Positions 53,795 to 64,000 of a stretch of DNA of 64,000 bases are shown in pieces; position 1 is the first letter of the stretch, and every line of letters begins with the position of its first letter. Location: NCBI GenBank assembly GCA_963969365.1, contig OZ017749.1:3720001-3784000 (forward strand). The letters run 5' to 3'. Made by a program: the position numbers and the translations under genes. Source of the DNA: Asterochloris sp. CNOR1. Taxonomy: Eukaryota; Chlorophyta; Trebouxiophyceae; Trebouxiales; Trebouxiaceae. The notes under the pieces were generated by a model. It did not search any database, was not told the origin of the DNA, and saw nothing but the letters and a program-made list of their open reading frames with translations.

Positions 53795-54408
53795 TCAGGG
53801 GGCGCAAAAACCTCTGGCTTTCTCTGCCTGTCGGCCCTGAAGCACTTGCCTGCGTGTTTTCTCAGGGCCTGTGCCGAAGATATCATTCTTGCTGCCCTTG
53901 ATCTTCTCCTTCTTAGGCTGGACCTTCTCCGGCGGCTTCTCAGCTGCTGCAGATGTCTGCATGCAGATGACAGAGTTGCATGATGGGCCGCTGGCCTGCC
54001 ACTGCTCCAAGGCTGAAGAGGCCTGCCTTTGCTTTAGAGCCTTTGCCTTTCTGGAAGATATCGTCTATGTCTGTGGCTTTGCTGATCTGCAAACAGCATA
54101 GAAGTCCGGGTTTGGCACAGCAGGATGGCTCATCATTTCGCTGCAGCGCCTTGCACCTTTTGTTTTGCCTTCCCTTGACGCTGCAGAGTCGTGGCATCAG
54201 TTGTGTTCCTGCCATTTGCTGTGTCTGACTCAGGCTGCTTTCCTCTCTTATGCTTTTTGCTCTGTTGATCAGCTGAATCCCTCTCTGCCTGAGTGCTGGG
54301 ACCATCAGCAGCTTTCTTGCTGTGTTGAGGCTGTGAAGCGCCTCTAGTGACAGACTTGCTGGCAGTGCCATCAGTAGCAGCACCCTCAATCCTTCTGCGC
54401 TTTGGCAT
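53795..54408 (-). CDS. DUF1764-family small basic nuclear-type protein
   Basis: Exons on the minus strand: 54408-54157, 54086-54027, 53956-53795; phases agree, 157 residues. Both introns are exactly 70 nt. The first exon is Lys/Arg-rich with a possible nuclear signal (MPKRRR; KKHKRGK). Exon 2 gives ATDIDDIFQKGKGSK and exon 3 KKEKIKGSKNDIFGTGPEKT: the IDDIF ... K.KIFG pattern of the eukaryotic DUF1764 family, whose role is not established. The usual C-terminal acidic end (EEL) is not seen; instead translation runs into QGRQAEKARGFCAP. Intron 2 begins with GC (AAG|GCAGGC). Confidence 0.7.
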
Positions 54409-54783
54409 CGTGCTGTGTAGCCTGAGTGGGAAGATGCACAGTTAGGTCAGCAAAGTTGCGTGCCCCATTCTCCTGGGGCTGACAAAGTCAAACAAGCAGA
54501 TTCTGCCTCTTTCTCCTCTCAAGAGTTCATTAAGCGTTCAAATCCATGATCATTGCCTGCCAAGCTCATTTTGCATCACTCCCTGTCTCCACATTGCTGG
54601 GTGGCTTTCATGGCAGCCACTTCCCCTGCCTCCACTTGTGCTCATCTTGTGTGCCACCTGGCGCCTAGATCAACTCTCCCACTTCCCAAGCCAAGTCTGC
54701 ACCTCTGCAACTCCCCCATGCCACCACACATCTGTGTGTGGCCAGGACCATGCTTGAAATGCTGCCTGCAAAGTGTACTGCTG

Positions 54784-57700
54784 TCAGCGCCCAGGGTCAA
54801 AGGCGTCGCCAAATCTGTCGGCGGCCCGCTGTGCCATCTTGACCACGCGAGACTCGTCATCATCAGCCTCCACCCGCCTGCAGCATGAGACAAACAATTG
54901 CATGACAGCCACGATCATATCCAGCCAATGTGCGGCATTTCTGGGGTGTGAGCCTTGCCACTACAGGGCAGACACCAAGGAGCCTGATGCCAGCTTTGCT
55001 TTGTCCACACCCTGAACCTGTTCACTCTGAACTATGAAAGAGCACACTCCAGACTCATGGCCAGGCACTGTGCACCCATTCATATCTGTAACTGCGGCCC
55101 AGTCCATGGATCAACCTGTTGAGACAGCCCAAAAATTATCAACCATGAACCCGTGCTCTATCTGCACTGACTCACCACTTGTGAGTTCGGGACCCCTCTG
55201 TGTCTGCATCATGAGCAGACCGGAACTTGGGCATCTCAGCGGGCTGCACAGGCAGTGGGGCCTCTTGAAACCAGCGGTGGCGAAGGGCCCGGCGTGCAGT
55301 CAAGCGCTTGCTGGGGTCATAGGTCAGCAGCCCATTCAACAGTTCGAGGCCTGCCTTGCCCAAGCGGGGGAAGGACTGCAGGCATCAGATCGGAGGTGCG
55401 TCAGCGGCTGCCTGTCAGCTTGATGCTGATGTGGACAAGCTTGGGAAAGGCCAAGGCAAAAACTCAGTGTCAGCAGCCTATGTAGGAGCCCCAGGCCTGT
55501 ATTGCCCAGGCAGGGGAAGGCACACAGGGCCCAATGCAGCAGTGCGTCAAGAGCCTGTTAAGAAGATGGCCAGCCTGAGCAGGGAAGTTGCATAGCCTCC
55601 CCCAAGTCAGCAGTATCTGCTGATTCAGGCGCCCTGCCCAGCTGGCGATGCTTGAGCTGTGAGGTCAGGGAAGCCAGGAGACTAGGTGTAGCAATGGCTC
55701 TTCTCACAGGCTGCTCAGCGGAAGCATACAGTCCTGGTGGCTCAGGTGCATGCTCTGGCATTGCAGAAGCTGTGTGAAGGAGTGCCTGTGGCATGGAACT
55801 GCTGCCGGCCCATCTCACCTGCTGTGTCAGATTGTAGGGCTGCGCTGGAAATTTGAACCCCGCAGCATTGGGGAGGGACGAGAAAGCCTGCAGCAGGCAG
55901 GACAGGGATCAGCAACGGCAGCACGGCCAGCTGCAGCTTGATCTGACACCTGGCAGGTCAGAGTTCCCGCATGCTATGGCCCCGGATACTGTCCGAAGCT
56001 TTTGGGCCTCCAGTGGTCTGCAGTGGCGCCACCCCCACTCTATCAGCAACAGCATCGGCTACCTCTAGCCTGGCTGGTCCTGACACCAGATAGGGTGTGA
56101 TGGCGCTTTTGATTGGGCAGTGGATACCCTATGTCTCACTGTGGCATACTTTAGCAAACTGGACACGCCTCACCGGCCAGATGTGGTCGTTGGGGGCCCC
56201 CAGCAGGCGGCTCATGGCCTCCAGCGTCTGGATGTCGGTCCGTGTCGGGAACAGGGGCTCATGCTTCAGCAGCTCCCCCATGATGCACCCGCAAGCCCAC
56301 ATGTCAATGGCTTCAGTGTAGGCTTCCATGCCCAGCAAAACCTCAGGCGCCCTGCAGCAGCACACCGATACTGCAAGGGGGTAATGCTACTGCATATGTA
56401 GCAGTGATTTCCCCATAGGCTGATGGGTTCAGTGTAGGCGTCCATTTTCCAGCAGCACCTCAGGCGCCCTTCACCAGAATACTGAACTTGCATGGCCTGC
56501 AAGGCAGCAGAGTGCTGCTGCTGTGACTGACGGCTGTGCCAAGCGAGAATGGTTGCCCACTTGTACAATGTCAAGACCACATTCAAACCACTTCAGGACG
56601 TCATGGTCCCCTAACAGCCTAGGCTGCCCACCTGTACCAGAGGGTGACCACTCTGGGAGTCATGGGCTCCTCATAGGCTCGGAAGTATCGCGCGAGGCCA
56701 AAGTCGCACAGCTTCAGGCGCCCATCCGAGGTGAGCAGCAGGTTGGACAGCTTGAGGTCGCGGTGCACCACCCAGTTCTGGTGCAGGTAGGCCACAGCCG
56801 ACAGCAGCTGCGGGGAGGGGACCGAGGTTGATGAGACGTAGGTGCCATTTTGCACACAACCCCGATTGACAGGTACACCACAGACCGCTGTCAGACTGCA
56901 AGCAGACACCTGCAGGCCGACCCAGACTTGGCAGTGTGAGCCATCCTCAACATGTCCATGTGCTGCTCTGATGCACATGGTGTCCCCCACCTGCAGCATG
57001 AGGCACTTGACCTCTGGCTCACTGAAGGGCTTGCGCATCGTGTCCAGCAGGCGCCCCAGGTCGTGGGCGCAGTACTCAAACACGAGGAAGACGCTGCAGC
57101 CGGCAGCACACACGTCAGCACAGCAAACTCCAGCCCTGGGAGGTGGCTGGGCAAGCCTGCCTGACTGGATGAACTGCAGGAGCTGGTCGGCGCATCCCCA
57201 GCTCAGTGCGCCCAACGCAGGGGTGCCACAACGCTCCTAAACCCCGCTTGCCCTTCAGCAGACGCAATTTCAAATACCTTATGTGCACCCAGGCAGGCTG
57301 CTGTGACGCCGCACCTGTCCAGCTTGCTGCCTGTCACGACCTTGAGAAGGTTGACCAGGTTGGGGTGCTTGCAGCTCTGGAGCACACGCAGCTCTCGAAC
57401 TGACGTGACGGGCAGTCCTGCGGGGCACACAGACACTCGGCTTCGCAAAAGCAATCAAGCCTGTGTCGAAAGGCATCGCGGCCTGCTCACGCTCATGTCT
57501 GCTTGTCAATGCAAGCCCTCTGGTGCACACAAACACACTCTGCGTTGCACTTGCAGACAAGCCTCTGCAATGCAGTCCTGTGTGTTGCAGGGCAGCGCCG
57601 CCGGCCAGGACACACACATTCCTGTCACAGGTAGCCCTGTGGTGCACACGAACGCCCTCTGCATTGCAACTGCAAGCATCTGTCTGCAGCGCTGTGTATT

Positions 57701-58489
57701 GAGAGGTGGTGCAGCCTGCCATGGCACACAGCTGCCTGTCACGGGGAGCCCAGTTGGGACACACACACACATGCTCTGCTTTGCGGGTCAACATCGCTCT
57801 ACATTTGCAGACCAGCGTCATGGAAAAGGCGGTGCGGCTTGCCAGGGCCACAGCTTCTTTAACATGTGTGGCATGCTGCCTGCGCGAGTGCTCTGAGAAG
57901 GGCCTGGAATTGGCACTGGCGGAGCACGACAGTGCAAGCGCTTAGCCGACATGAACTCTTGCGACAGGCCCGGCTAAGAAGCAGATGTGCCCATGGCAGC
58001 AGGCAGAGCGCTCAAGTGCAGGGGCATGCGCTGCGCTCACAGCGCTTGCAGGTGTCTTGAGCCCTGGGAACATTCAGTTGGCTGCATCGTGCAGTCATCA
58101 TGCAAGTCCAGAAGCTTCGAGGTGTGCAGGCTCACCATCACGCTCCCTGTCCATTCTCAGGGCTTTCAGAGCAACTATCTCGCCGGTGTTCCGGTTGCGG
58201 GCTTTGTCTGCGGGCCAAGCAAGTGCACAATACAGAGCAGCGTCTCCAGAGCCTCTCCAGAGGCACAGTACAAGGTGCAGAGAGCGAGCCATGGGAATGT
58301 TCCCTTTCACACATGGCAGCAAAAACACAGAGACCAGAGACACTCACAGCAGACGCCGTACGTGCCCTCTCCGATGCGTTTGATCTTCTCAAAGTCTGTC
58401 ACTGCATCCACCACAGGCAGCACTGGCTCTGAGGTGCCGGGGCTGCCAGATCTGGAGGCAACGCTGTGACGCGCGCCGCGTCCGCTCAT
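54784..58489 (-). CDS. CDK10: CDK10-like cyclin-dependent kinase
   Basis: Ser/Thr kinase of the CDK10/PISSLRE group. Exons on the minus strand: 58489-58348, 58207-58136, 57417-57315, 57093-56991, 56807-56632, 56351-56174, 55887-55819, 55375-55176, 54877-54784; phases agree, 378 residues (human ~360). Motifs: [20 protein letters not shown] (Gly loop), [10 protein letters not shown] (VAIK-type Lys), [14 protein letters not shown] in the PISSLRE position, [29 protein letters not shown] (catalytic), [10 protein letters not shown] (DFG), [35 protein letters not shown] and [12 protein letters not shown]. The PVTSVRE replaces the PISSLRE signature. The C-terminal tail is charged. CDK10 pairs with cyclin M in animals; partner here unknown. 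Introns 2 and 5 carry exon-head echoes. Confidence 0.9.
56415..56468 (-). repeat. Echo of CDK10 exon 6 head (APE segment)
   Basis: Minus strand gcgcctgaggtgctgctgga, then atggacgcctacactgaacc, copies the true exon start gcgcctgaggttttgctggg plus catggaagcctacactgaag ~115 nt upstream of it. The acceptor AG has been lost (ggtgaag in place of ctgcag). Confidence 0.85.
57490..57780 (-). repeat. Three echoes of CDK10 exon 3 head (GLPVTS)
   Basis: Minus-strand copies start near 57518, 57636 and 57750, upstream of the true exon at 57417, at 101-118 nt spacing. The two better ones read [12 protein letters not shown] and [12 protein letters not shown] against [12 protein letters not shown]. Each follows a CAG- or CTG-type junction and is separated by a shared gtgtgtgcaccac-like spacer. 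Confidence 0.8.
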
Positions 58490-60316
58490 GTCAGCTCCTG
58501 CTATCAAGCCTTAGGCTCAGTCAAAGCCCCTGGTTCCGAGGCATCAGCTGAGCAGCAACATGTCAAACTTCAATGAAGGCAGATGAAGCAAGTTGTAAGC
58601 ATGCAGTGCTCAGATGCTTGTGAAAGGCTCGAATTTGTGACACAGTGTCAGCTTCTTGTTTTAGAATGTGTTGCCAGGCTGGGCTGGGTCTGTCTGATGT
58701 CTTCCCCTCCGGCCTTCTATCCTGTCTCAACCTTGAAGCAGTGCGTCACGCTCTTAAAGCAAGCTGGTGCCTGGGGCAATCAACAGAACAATCCCCGCAG
58801 GCGACATTGCCAGCTGCAGGTGTTTTAGAGAGAGCAGCTTCCTGATAAGATCACCGGTGAGCTGCTCTTGGCAGCTGGTTCGAGTAACCCAGATCACGGT
58901 GCAACTATGTTCTGCATGTTGGCACTTGTTCCCAATGCAAGCGACCCAGATGCTGCACAGACAGGGCGTGTGTGCACCTTGGTTTCTCAGGTGGGGCTGC
59001 GTGCTGATGGTCTCATTGCTCATTGCAGCGTGGCTCAACCCTTGCATGCCGCTGCGCCTGGCCGGTGACACACGCCAGCATTCGGAGCCTCAGTCACAGG
59101 GCTCAAGCGGCAACTAGGTACACCAGGCACCTTGGGTCTGCATTCACGGCCTGCTGCGGTCTGTCGCTACGTTACACAATGCCCATGCTTCGAACTCTCT
59201 GTCCAGCAGCAGACATGTCATTGCCGGTCGACCTACTTTGGCACGCATCAGCTGACGAGCACTGGGGCCTGCTGAGAATCGTTCACACAGTGCTGGCGCA
59301 GTGGCAGTGCAGCCTGTAGCCCATGCCAACCTGGTCAAATGTGATGACGACTCTCACACGCTGCAGGCTTCAGCGCACAGCCTTGACTCGCTGCAGGTTA
59401 CAGCAACTCGCTGCAGGCAGTGAGCTGCCACAGGGCACGGCACTGACACCCACCCAGGGGCAGCAGCTGGCGTTGCACGGCTCACTGCAGCCAAGAAAGC
59501 GACACAGGGGGCCAAGGACAGGCAGCAGGCGCCCGCTGACCAGACCTAGCAGCAGCAGGGAGCTCCGGGGGAGGCAGGCCCGCCTCTGGCAGCAGCAGCA
59601 TGCGCCCGCTGTCCCACGGCCTGGGCCATGGGGCAGCCACTGCTGAAAGGGCGCTCGCCCGCCACTCACTCGCCAGGCTTGCCAGCCACAGCGGCAGCGC
59701 TCCACCCCACGTTCTGGCGCACAGCACGGACCCAGCAGGGCGCTGGCAGGCACGCCACACCAGCGATGCCTGTGTGCTGGCAGGCCGTCTCCATCAAGGG
59801 AGCCACCTGGCAGCCAGGTGCAGGCACATCGCCAATGTCGGAGCATCTTCCCTGCAACAGTGAGTGCTGCACAGGCACACCAGCTCACTCTGGGCAGGGG
59901 CAGCTGCTGAACCTGCTCCCCCTGCACGCTGCCTTTTGGCAGCTCCGGGGCCCTCAGGATTGACTGCTTTGCTGGCATGAGCAGAAAGGGGTGCTGCTTG
60001 CACACTCGCACAGGGCGGGCGCAGACTGTCCCTCGGTCGGCCCAAAGCCTCTGGTGACTCCAGTGCGCACATCAAAGCTGCCAGCACTAGCTGCCAGCTG
60101 TGACTGCCCGCACGCTGTCAGACCTTTGCAGGTGTTTACGGCCGCAATGTGTATGTTTGGTGCTGAAGGGCACTGCTGCCACAGCAGGGGGCATAGCTTG
60201 TCTCGACTGAGTGTCAGCTGATCTCCAAGAGGCGTATTGGTTGACCGCTACATGGTCAAAACCATGTGCTTGCCTGTAGCTGTGAGCATCAGCCAACCAC
60301 GCTTATTCCCCCAGCC
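58490..60316. other. Gene-poor region between CDK10 and PP2C genes
   Basis: Divergent promoters of the two genes lie at its ends. A plus-strand frame at about 59400-59646 (ELPQGTALTPTQGQQLALHG) is protein-like but isolated. The 213-codon minus-strand frame at 60011-59370 is Cys/Trp/Arg-rich and probably spurious. An 18-24 bp ctgcaggcttcag/ctgcaggttacag pattern repeats at 59361-59420. Confidence 0.4.
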
Positions 60317-63300
60317 ATGGGTGACAGCAGCACCATCCTGCAGGATGCTGTCAGGAAACTGCTGGTGCTGTGCAGGGCGCCTGTGCCAGGCAAGAAAACA
60401 AGAAGGCTCCAGCCAGTGATCCGCCTGCATGCATCTTCAGCCACGCAGGCAGCCCTGAACAGTCATGGGCAGATCGCAGATCCCTCTCAGCATCGGATGG
60501 CCTCCAACGGAGCTGAGGTCCCCACTAGTGGTGCTGAGCAGCCCCCGGACCAGTCTGCTGAGGACACTTTGGACAATGACGAAGTGGACGCCAGAGCTGA
60601 TGACGGGCCCAGCCCGCCTGACAATGCGCAGCCGGTGAGGCTGCAGCATTTTGATGGCCTGCTCTGAGCTGGGAGCAGGCTGCCAAGGGGCTGCATTAGC
60701 AGTGATGTAGAGTTAGCCACAGTCATTCTCATGGCAGTCCTTCATGGCAGCCTTCATTCTCATGACAGCCTCATGCACCAGTTCTGCGCCAGCTGAGCTC
60801 AGGCCAACAGCTTGCATCCCAAGGGGGTTTCAATCTGTGTGTGTCCGCTCTGAGTACACAACTAATCCCTTTTGTGGTGCTGCAGAGCGCCACTTCTGCG
60901 CAAGCTAGTGATTGGCACCGCCAGCGTCTGCCTGACACCTTGTGAACTGCCTGGCTGCGGCCTGACCGTCCAGGGGTACTGGTCACCTGCAAAGCTCCAG
61001 ACAGCTGATGATTCAAACTGTAGAAAGTGATATAGGGTGTTCACCAGATCCTTGACCAGGCCAAAATGCACCCTGTCTGATGGCTGGGTCTGCTGAAGGT
61101 TGCCACACAGCCCATCCCTGACATCAGTGATGTCAGGGCGGCAGCTGGGTTTGACCCAGACCGCCGACCGGTCCGCACCAGCAGAGAAGACTACAGAGGG
61201 CCTAGGGTTGCACCCAGTAGGCGCTGGGATTTGAAAAATGTAGCCCTCTGCAGGAGGCCATGTACCTTCACCATGTCATGCTGTAGGGCTGCTCACGTTT
61301 CCCGTGTGTCCCCACTGTGCAGCTCTACTTGCCGGAGGTAGTGGCAGCCTGGGATCGGGAGGCTTACAACAAGCCCCCGGGCTTTGACTCCTCAGAGAGC
61401 GGCCCAGCGCTGGGCGGCTTTTTGGATGTGGCCGCGCATTCGGTGGGCGGGCGCTTGCAGGGGAAGTGGAAGCGAGTAAGTCTGGGCGGCTGAGGGGAAG
61501 TAGCGCTCCCTAAACGCTGTCTGCATGAGGCGTGGCTGTAAGGTGGCACGCAGGCGCAGAAGCGGGTAACCCTGGGTGGTTGTTGTGAGATTGTGCTCCC
61601 TAGGCGCTTCTGCATGAGGCGTGGCTGCAAGTCGGCACGCAGGCGCCTGCACGGGAAAGTGAAAATGGGCGAGTTACTCAGGGGCTGCCAAATGGCCTGC
61701 AGGGGTGAGTCTTAGCAGGGCAGCAGAGTGTCTGTGAGGTCATTTTGGCAGTGCTGGGACACACTGCTGCACAGTCTGGGGGAGGCCGTGTGCAGAGATG
61801 TGGAAGGCGATGCACGGTCAGACGCAATCTGCAGCCACATGCACAGCAGTTCCCAACGTCACACAACGTGCCGCCCAAACAGTCAATGCTGAGGGGATGC
61901 GCAGGCGTCAACAATGAAGCCGGGCAACGAACACTGACAGCTGCCAGGCAGCTGTAGAACAGCCTGCGCGCCTGTGCAGGGGCCCAGATGGCTGTGGGTC
62001 CCAACACGACATTGCCCTCCTAAGAGGTCATCTCCAGCCACCCTGGGACCCGGAGATTGATGTGGGTTGTGTATTCTTACAGCAGTGCTGACTCTGAGGT
62101 GGTTGCGCTGCAGGAGAACCAGGACTGCTACCTGCTCCAGCTGGACCGCCCTGATGAGTGGTGCGTGATGGGAGTCTTTGACGGGCATGGAGTCTACGGC
62201 GGCAAGGTCTCCTCGCACGTGCGCAATGCCTTCGCAGAGGTCCTCGGCTCTATGGATGGGCGCAGGGTGGGGCAGGACCCCCGCAAGGTAGAAACAGCGT
62301 TTTTTGGGGGCTGCAGGAGGCCGCTGCAACGAGTAAAGATGGCGAGCCTGGACCTCTGCAAAGTACTGCTGTTTACTTGATCACCGCAACGAGAAATTGT
62401 GTGCAAAGGCTGCACACAAAGAGGTGCTCAGCACTGTGAGCGCGCGCAGGATGGCACGACAAACCCTGAACCCTGCCAGACAGGTGCTCCTCATGGGATC
62501 GGACTCAGGTGCGCGTCCTGGCAGGAGGGCGAGCACCTCTGCATGTCCTGCGTGCTGCTCAGGGCAGGGCAGCCGTAGGATGACAGGGCATGACCGTTGC
62601 AGGGTCTGGCACCAACCGTGGCATGGCAAATAGTGACTGTGGCGCACCCTGGCAGGGCAGTGGGCATGCTCTCTCTGTCCTGCTTCACCAGCCTGACTGG
62701 TCTGCAGCTATTTCGGTGGCTGCTCAGGACATGGTGTCTGCAAGACAATGCAAGATGATGTTCCTCTCGTGAGCCAGCCAGAGGGGTCCACCCAGGCTCC
62801 GTCAGGGCTGACCCTGGCCGCCTGTGATTTGGCCAGTCAACCTATCATCTGCAGGCTCCCCTGCTGGCCCCTGCAGGCGCTGTGGACAGCCTTCCGTGAT
62901 GTGCACGAGTCGCTGTCGGCCCTGCCCTACAACTTGGCTCGCAGCGGAACAACGGCTGTGGTCTGCATCGTCACTAAGAAATGGTGAGGATGGCGACTGC
63001 TTGTTTGTTGCAGATCCAGGGACTGTGGGTGTTAGGGCGTGTGTTGGTGTGTTCCTCGCCCCGGCACTGATGGGCAGGGCAGTCACTGCTTGCTTCAGAG
63101 TGCGGGCTGCCAGTTGCTCAGTCTTGAAGCGCTGATGATCAGTCAGCTAGCCCCCGCCTCACAGCACAGGCCCATGTATGCATACTTCTTGAGCCCTGCA
63201 ATCACAGCTAGTTTGCGCTCGGGAGTGCACATGGCATGGCTGCATTGTCATGAGGCAACGCTGGCGGCAGCTGTGGCTCCCAAACAACACAGGTAGCCAC

Positions 63301-64000
63301 AGCTGGGGCCAGTAGCAATGCAGCGAGCAGCTGCTGTGCACCTCACTTTTTCTGGCAGGCTGCCAGCGTCACTTGTTGAGGCTGCCTCTGAGGGGACCAC
63401 AGCCTGCCATGCCTGGCTCCTCTGCACCGCAGGCAACAGGAAGTTGCAGGCATTGTAAGTAGATCAGTCAGGCAGGGAGGAGCTGTGGCACAGGTCCTGC
63501 TAGGGCACCAGCATTGTGTTTGAAGACCTGCACCTACTGCCCCTGTAGGGTGGCCACAGCCTGGGCGGGCGACTCCCGCGCGGTGTTAGGTCGCCACACA
63601 GGCGCTGCCGACCCCTTCAGCCAGACGGTGGACTCGGCCGACGGGGCGGTGCTGACCACCACCCCTGGCCACGGCTCTCGGGAGGGGTCCCGAGAGGTTT
63701 CTCGGATTCCGCCCCGGACGCGCTCTGCAGAAAGCGTCTCCACCCACCTGGAGAGCGCTGTGCAGGAGGTCAGCCGCATGGCAGGTTGCCCACACGCCCT
63801 GGCTGCTGCAGCATGGTGTGGGGGTGCAGCATGCATTGAAGGGGGTGTGCTGGTAAGGCAGCTCCTGCCAGCCACGTCCACCAAGTTCAGGAGCGCAACG
63901 TCAGTCGTACCCTTCAGCACTTCCTGTCTTGCCACACAGAAGGCATCAGAATCTGGCGCAGGCAGCAGTGCAAAAACAGTTTCCAGGATTTGGGAGCTAA
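60317..64000 (+). CDS. PP2C-type protein phosphatase (partial, 3' end beyond the right edge)
   Basis: Mg2+/Mn2+-dependent Ser/Thr phosphatase. Exons 60317-60634, 61323-61475, 62114-62287, 62877-62983, 63549-63768, 63940 onward; phases agree. The first ~155 residues are a non-catalytic acidic extension (SAEDTLDNDEVDARADDGPS). The catalytic core begins KRENQDCYLLQ, then VMGVFDGHGVYGGKVSSHV (metal-binding DGHG), ARSGTTAVVCIV and WAGDSRAVLGRH. After GDSRAV there is a Ser/Arg-rich insert (REGSREVSRIPPRTRSAESV) longer than usual. The last metal-binding motifs (DG..D, GDN) fall outside. Exon 1's link to exon 2 rests on matching phase and composition. Intron 2 has tail echoes of exon 2. Confidence 0.85.
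61450..61690 (+). repeat. Echoes of PP2C exon 2 tail (~100 bp x 3)
   Basis: The exon end ggcgcttgcaggggaagtgg (61449) is followed by a unit holding gtctgcatgaggcgtggctg...ggcacgcaggcgc. The unit is repeated as ttctgcatgaggcgtggctg at about 61609, ending in a ggcgcctgcacgggaaagtg copy of the exon end at 61643. A shorter copy, ggcgcagaagcgggtaaccc, lies at 61551. Confidence 0.8.

Noticed and set aside
57490-57780. Alternative CDK10 exons
   Set aside because: Copies lose similarity and frame after ~30-40 nt and contain stops before any donor; better explained as decayed duplicates.
59370-60011. 213-codon minus-strand ORF
   Set aside because: Cys/Trp/Arg-rich with no motif, no splice context and no similarity to known families.

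Overview
The window is nuclear DNA of a green alga (Chlorophyta, possibly a trebouxiophyte; the genus cannot be fixed from sequence alone). Genes are densely split by introns that nearly always end in TGCAG or CAG. Protein families are eukaryotic (PMCA-type Ca2+ pump, AAR2, TRAPPC1, CDK10, GT47 exostosin, F-box, PP2C), and two plastid functions are encoded: gamma-tocopherol methyltransferase and a CCB2/CCB4-like cytochrome b6f haem-assembly factor. No bacterial operons are present. Most long open frames on the opposite strand of these genes are composition artefacts.

Layout: 1-4958 (-) PMCA-type Ca2+-ATPase, running off the left edge; 5710-~8750 (+) F-box protein with WD-like segments; 8822-9017 (-) a small hydrophilic terminal exon; ~10038-13449 (+) a GC-rich island coding for a coiled-coil/RING-CH-like protein; 13968-14776 (-) an unknown coiled-coil ORF; 15525-18345 (-) a LINE; 18350-18736 (+) a SINE with a tRNA-Cys-like head and the LINE's 3' tail; 19413-22686 (+) AAR2; ~23541-26602 (+) a SAM-like/coiled-coil gene; 27164-27664 (+) dual-specificity phosphatase; 27922-35975 (+) secreted purple acid phosphatase; 36320-36745 (+) a small ORF; 37640-39400 (-) a second, 5'-truncated LINE; 39569-41961 (+) a LEA-like/glutathione S-transferase fusion; 43070-45393 (+) GT47 exostosin; 45711-47202 (-) TRAPPC1; 47456-50126 (+) CCB2/CCB4-like; 50472-53506 (+) gamma-tocopherol methyltransferase; 53795-54408 (-) DUF1764 protein; 54784-58489 (-) CDK10-like kinase; 60317-64000 (+) PP2C phosphatase, running off the right edge. 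Exon models for AAR2, TRAPPC1, CCB, gamma-TMT, GT47, CDK10, DUF1764 and the GST fusion close in phase throughout.

The most unusual signal is architectural. In at least six unrelated genes the introns carry diverged tandem copies of the neighbouring splice junction: the 3' splice site plus the first ~40-60 nt of the next exon repeated upstream of it, or the last ~40-50 nt of an exon plus its donor repeated downstream. I call these splice-junction echoes. They occur in the Ca2+-ATPase, AAR2, purple acid phosphatase, gamma-TMT, CDK10 and PP2C genes. In gamma-TMT one echo is an exact in-frame 78-nt unit that would add 26 residues. A second strong signal is the LINE/SINE pair, which shares a 3' stem-loop whose upper stem is kept while flanking bases vary. 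Several introns begin with GC rather than GT.
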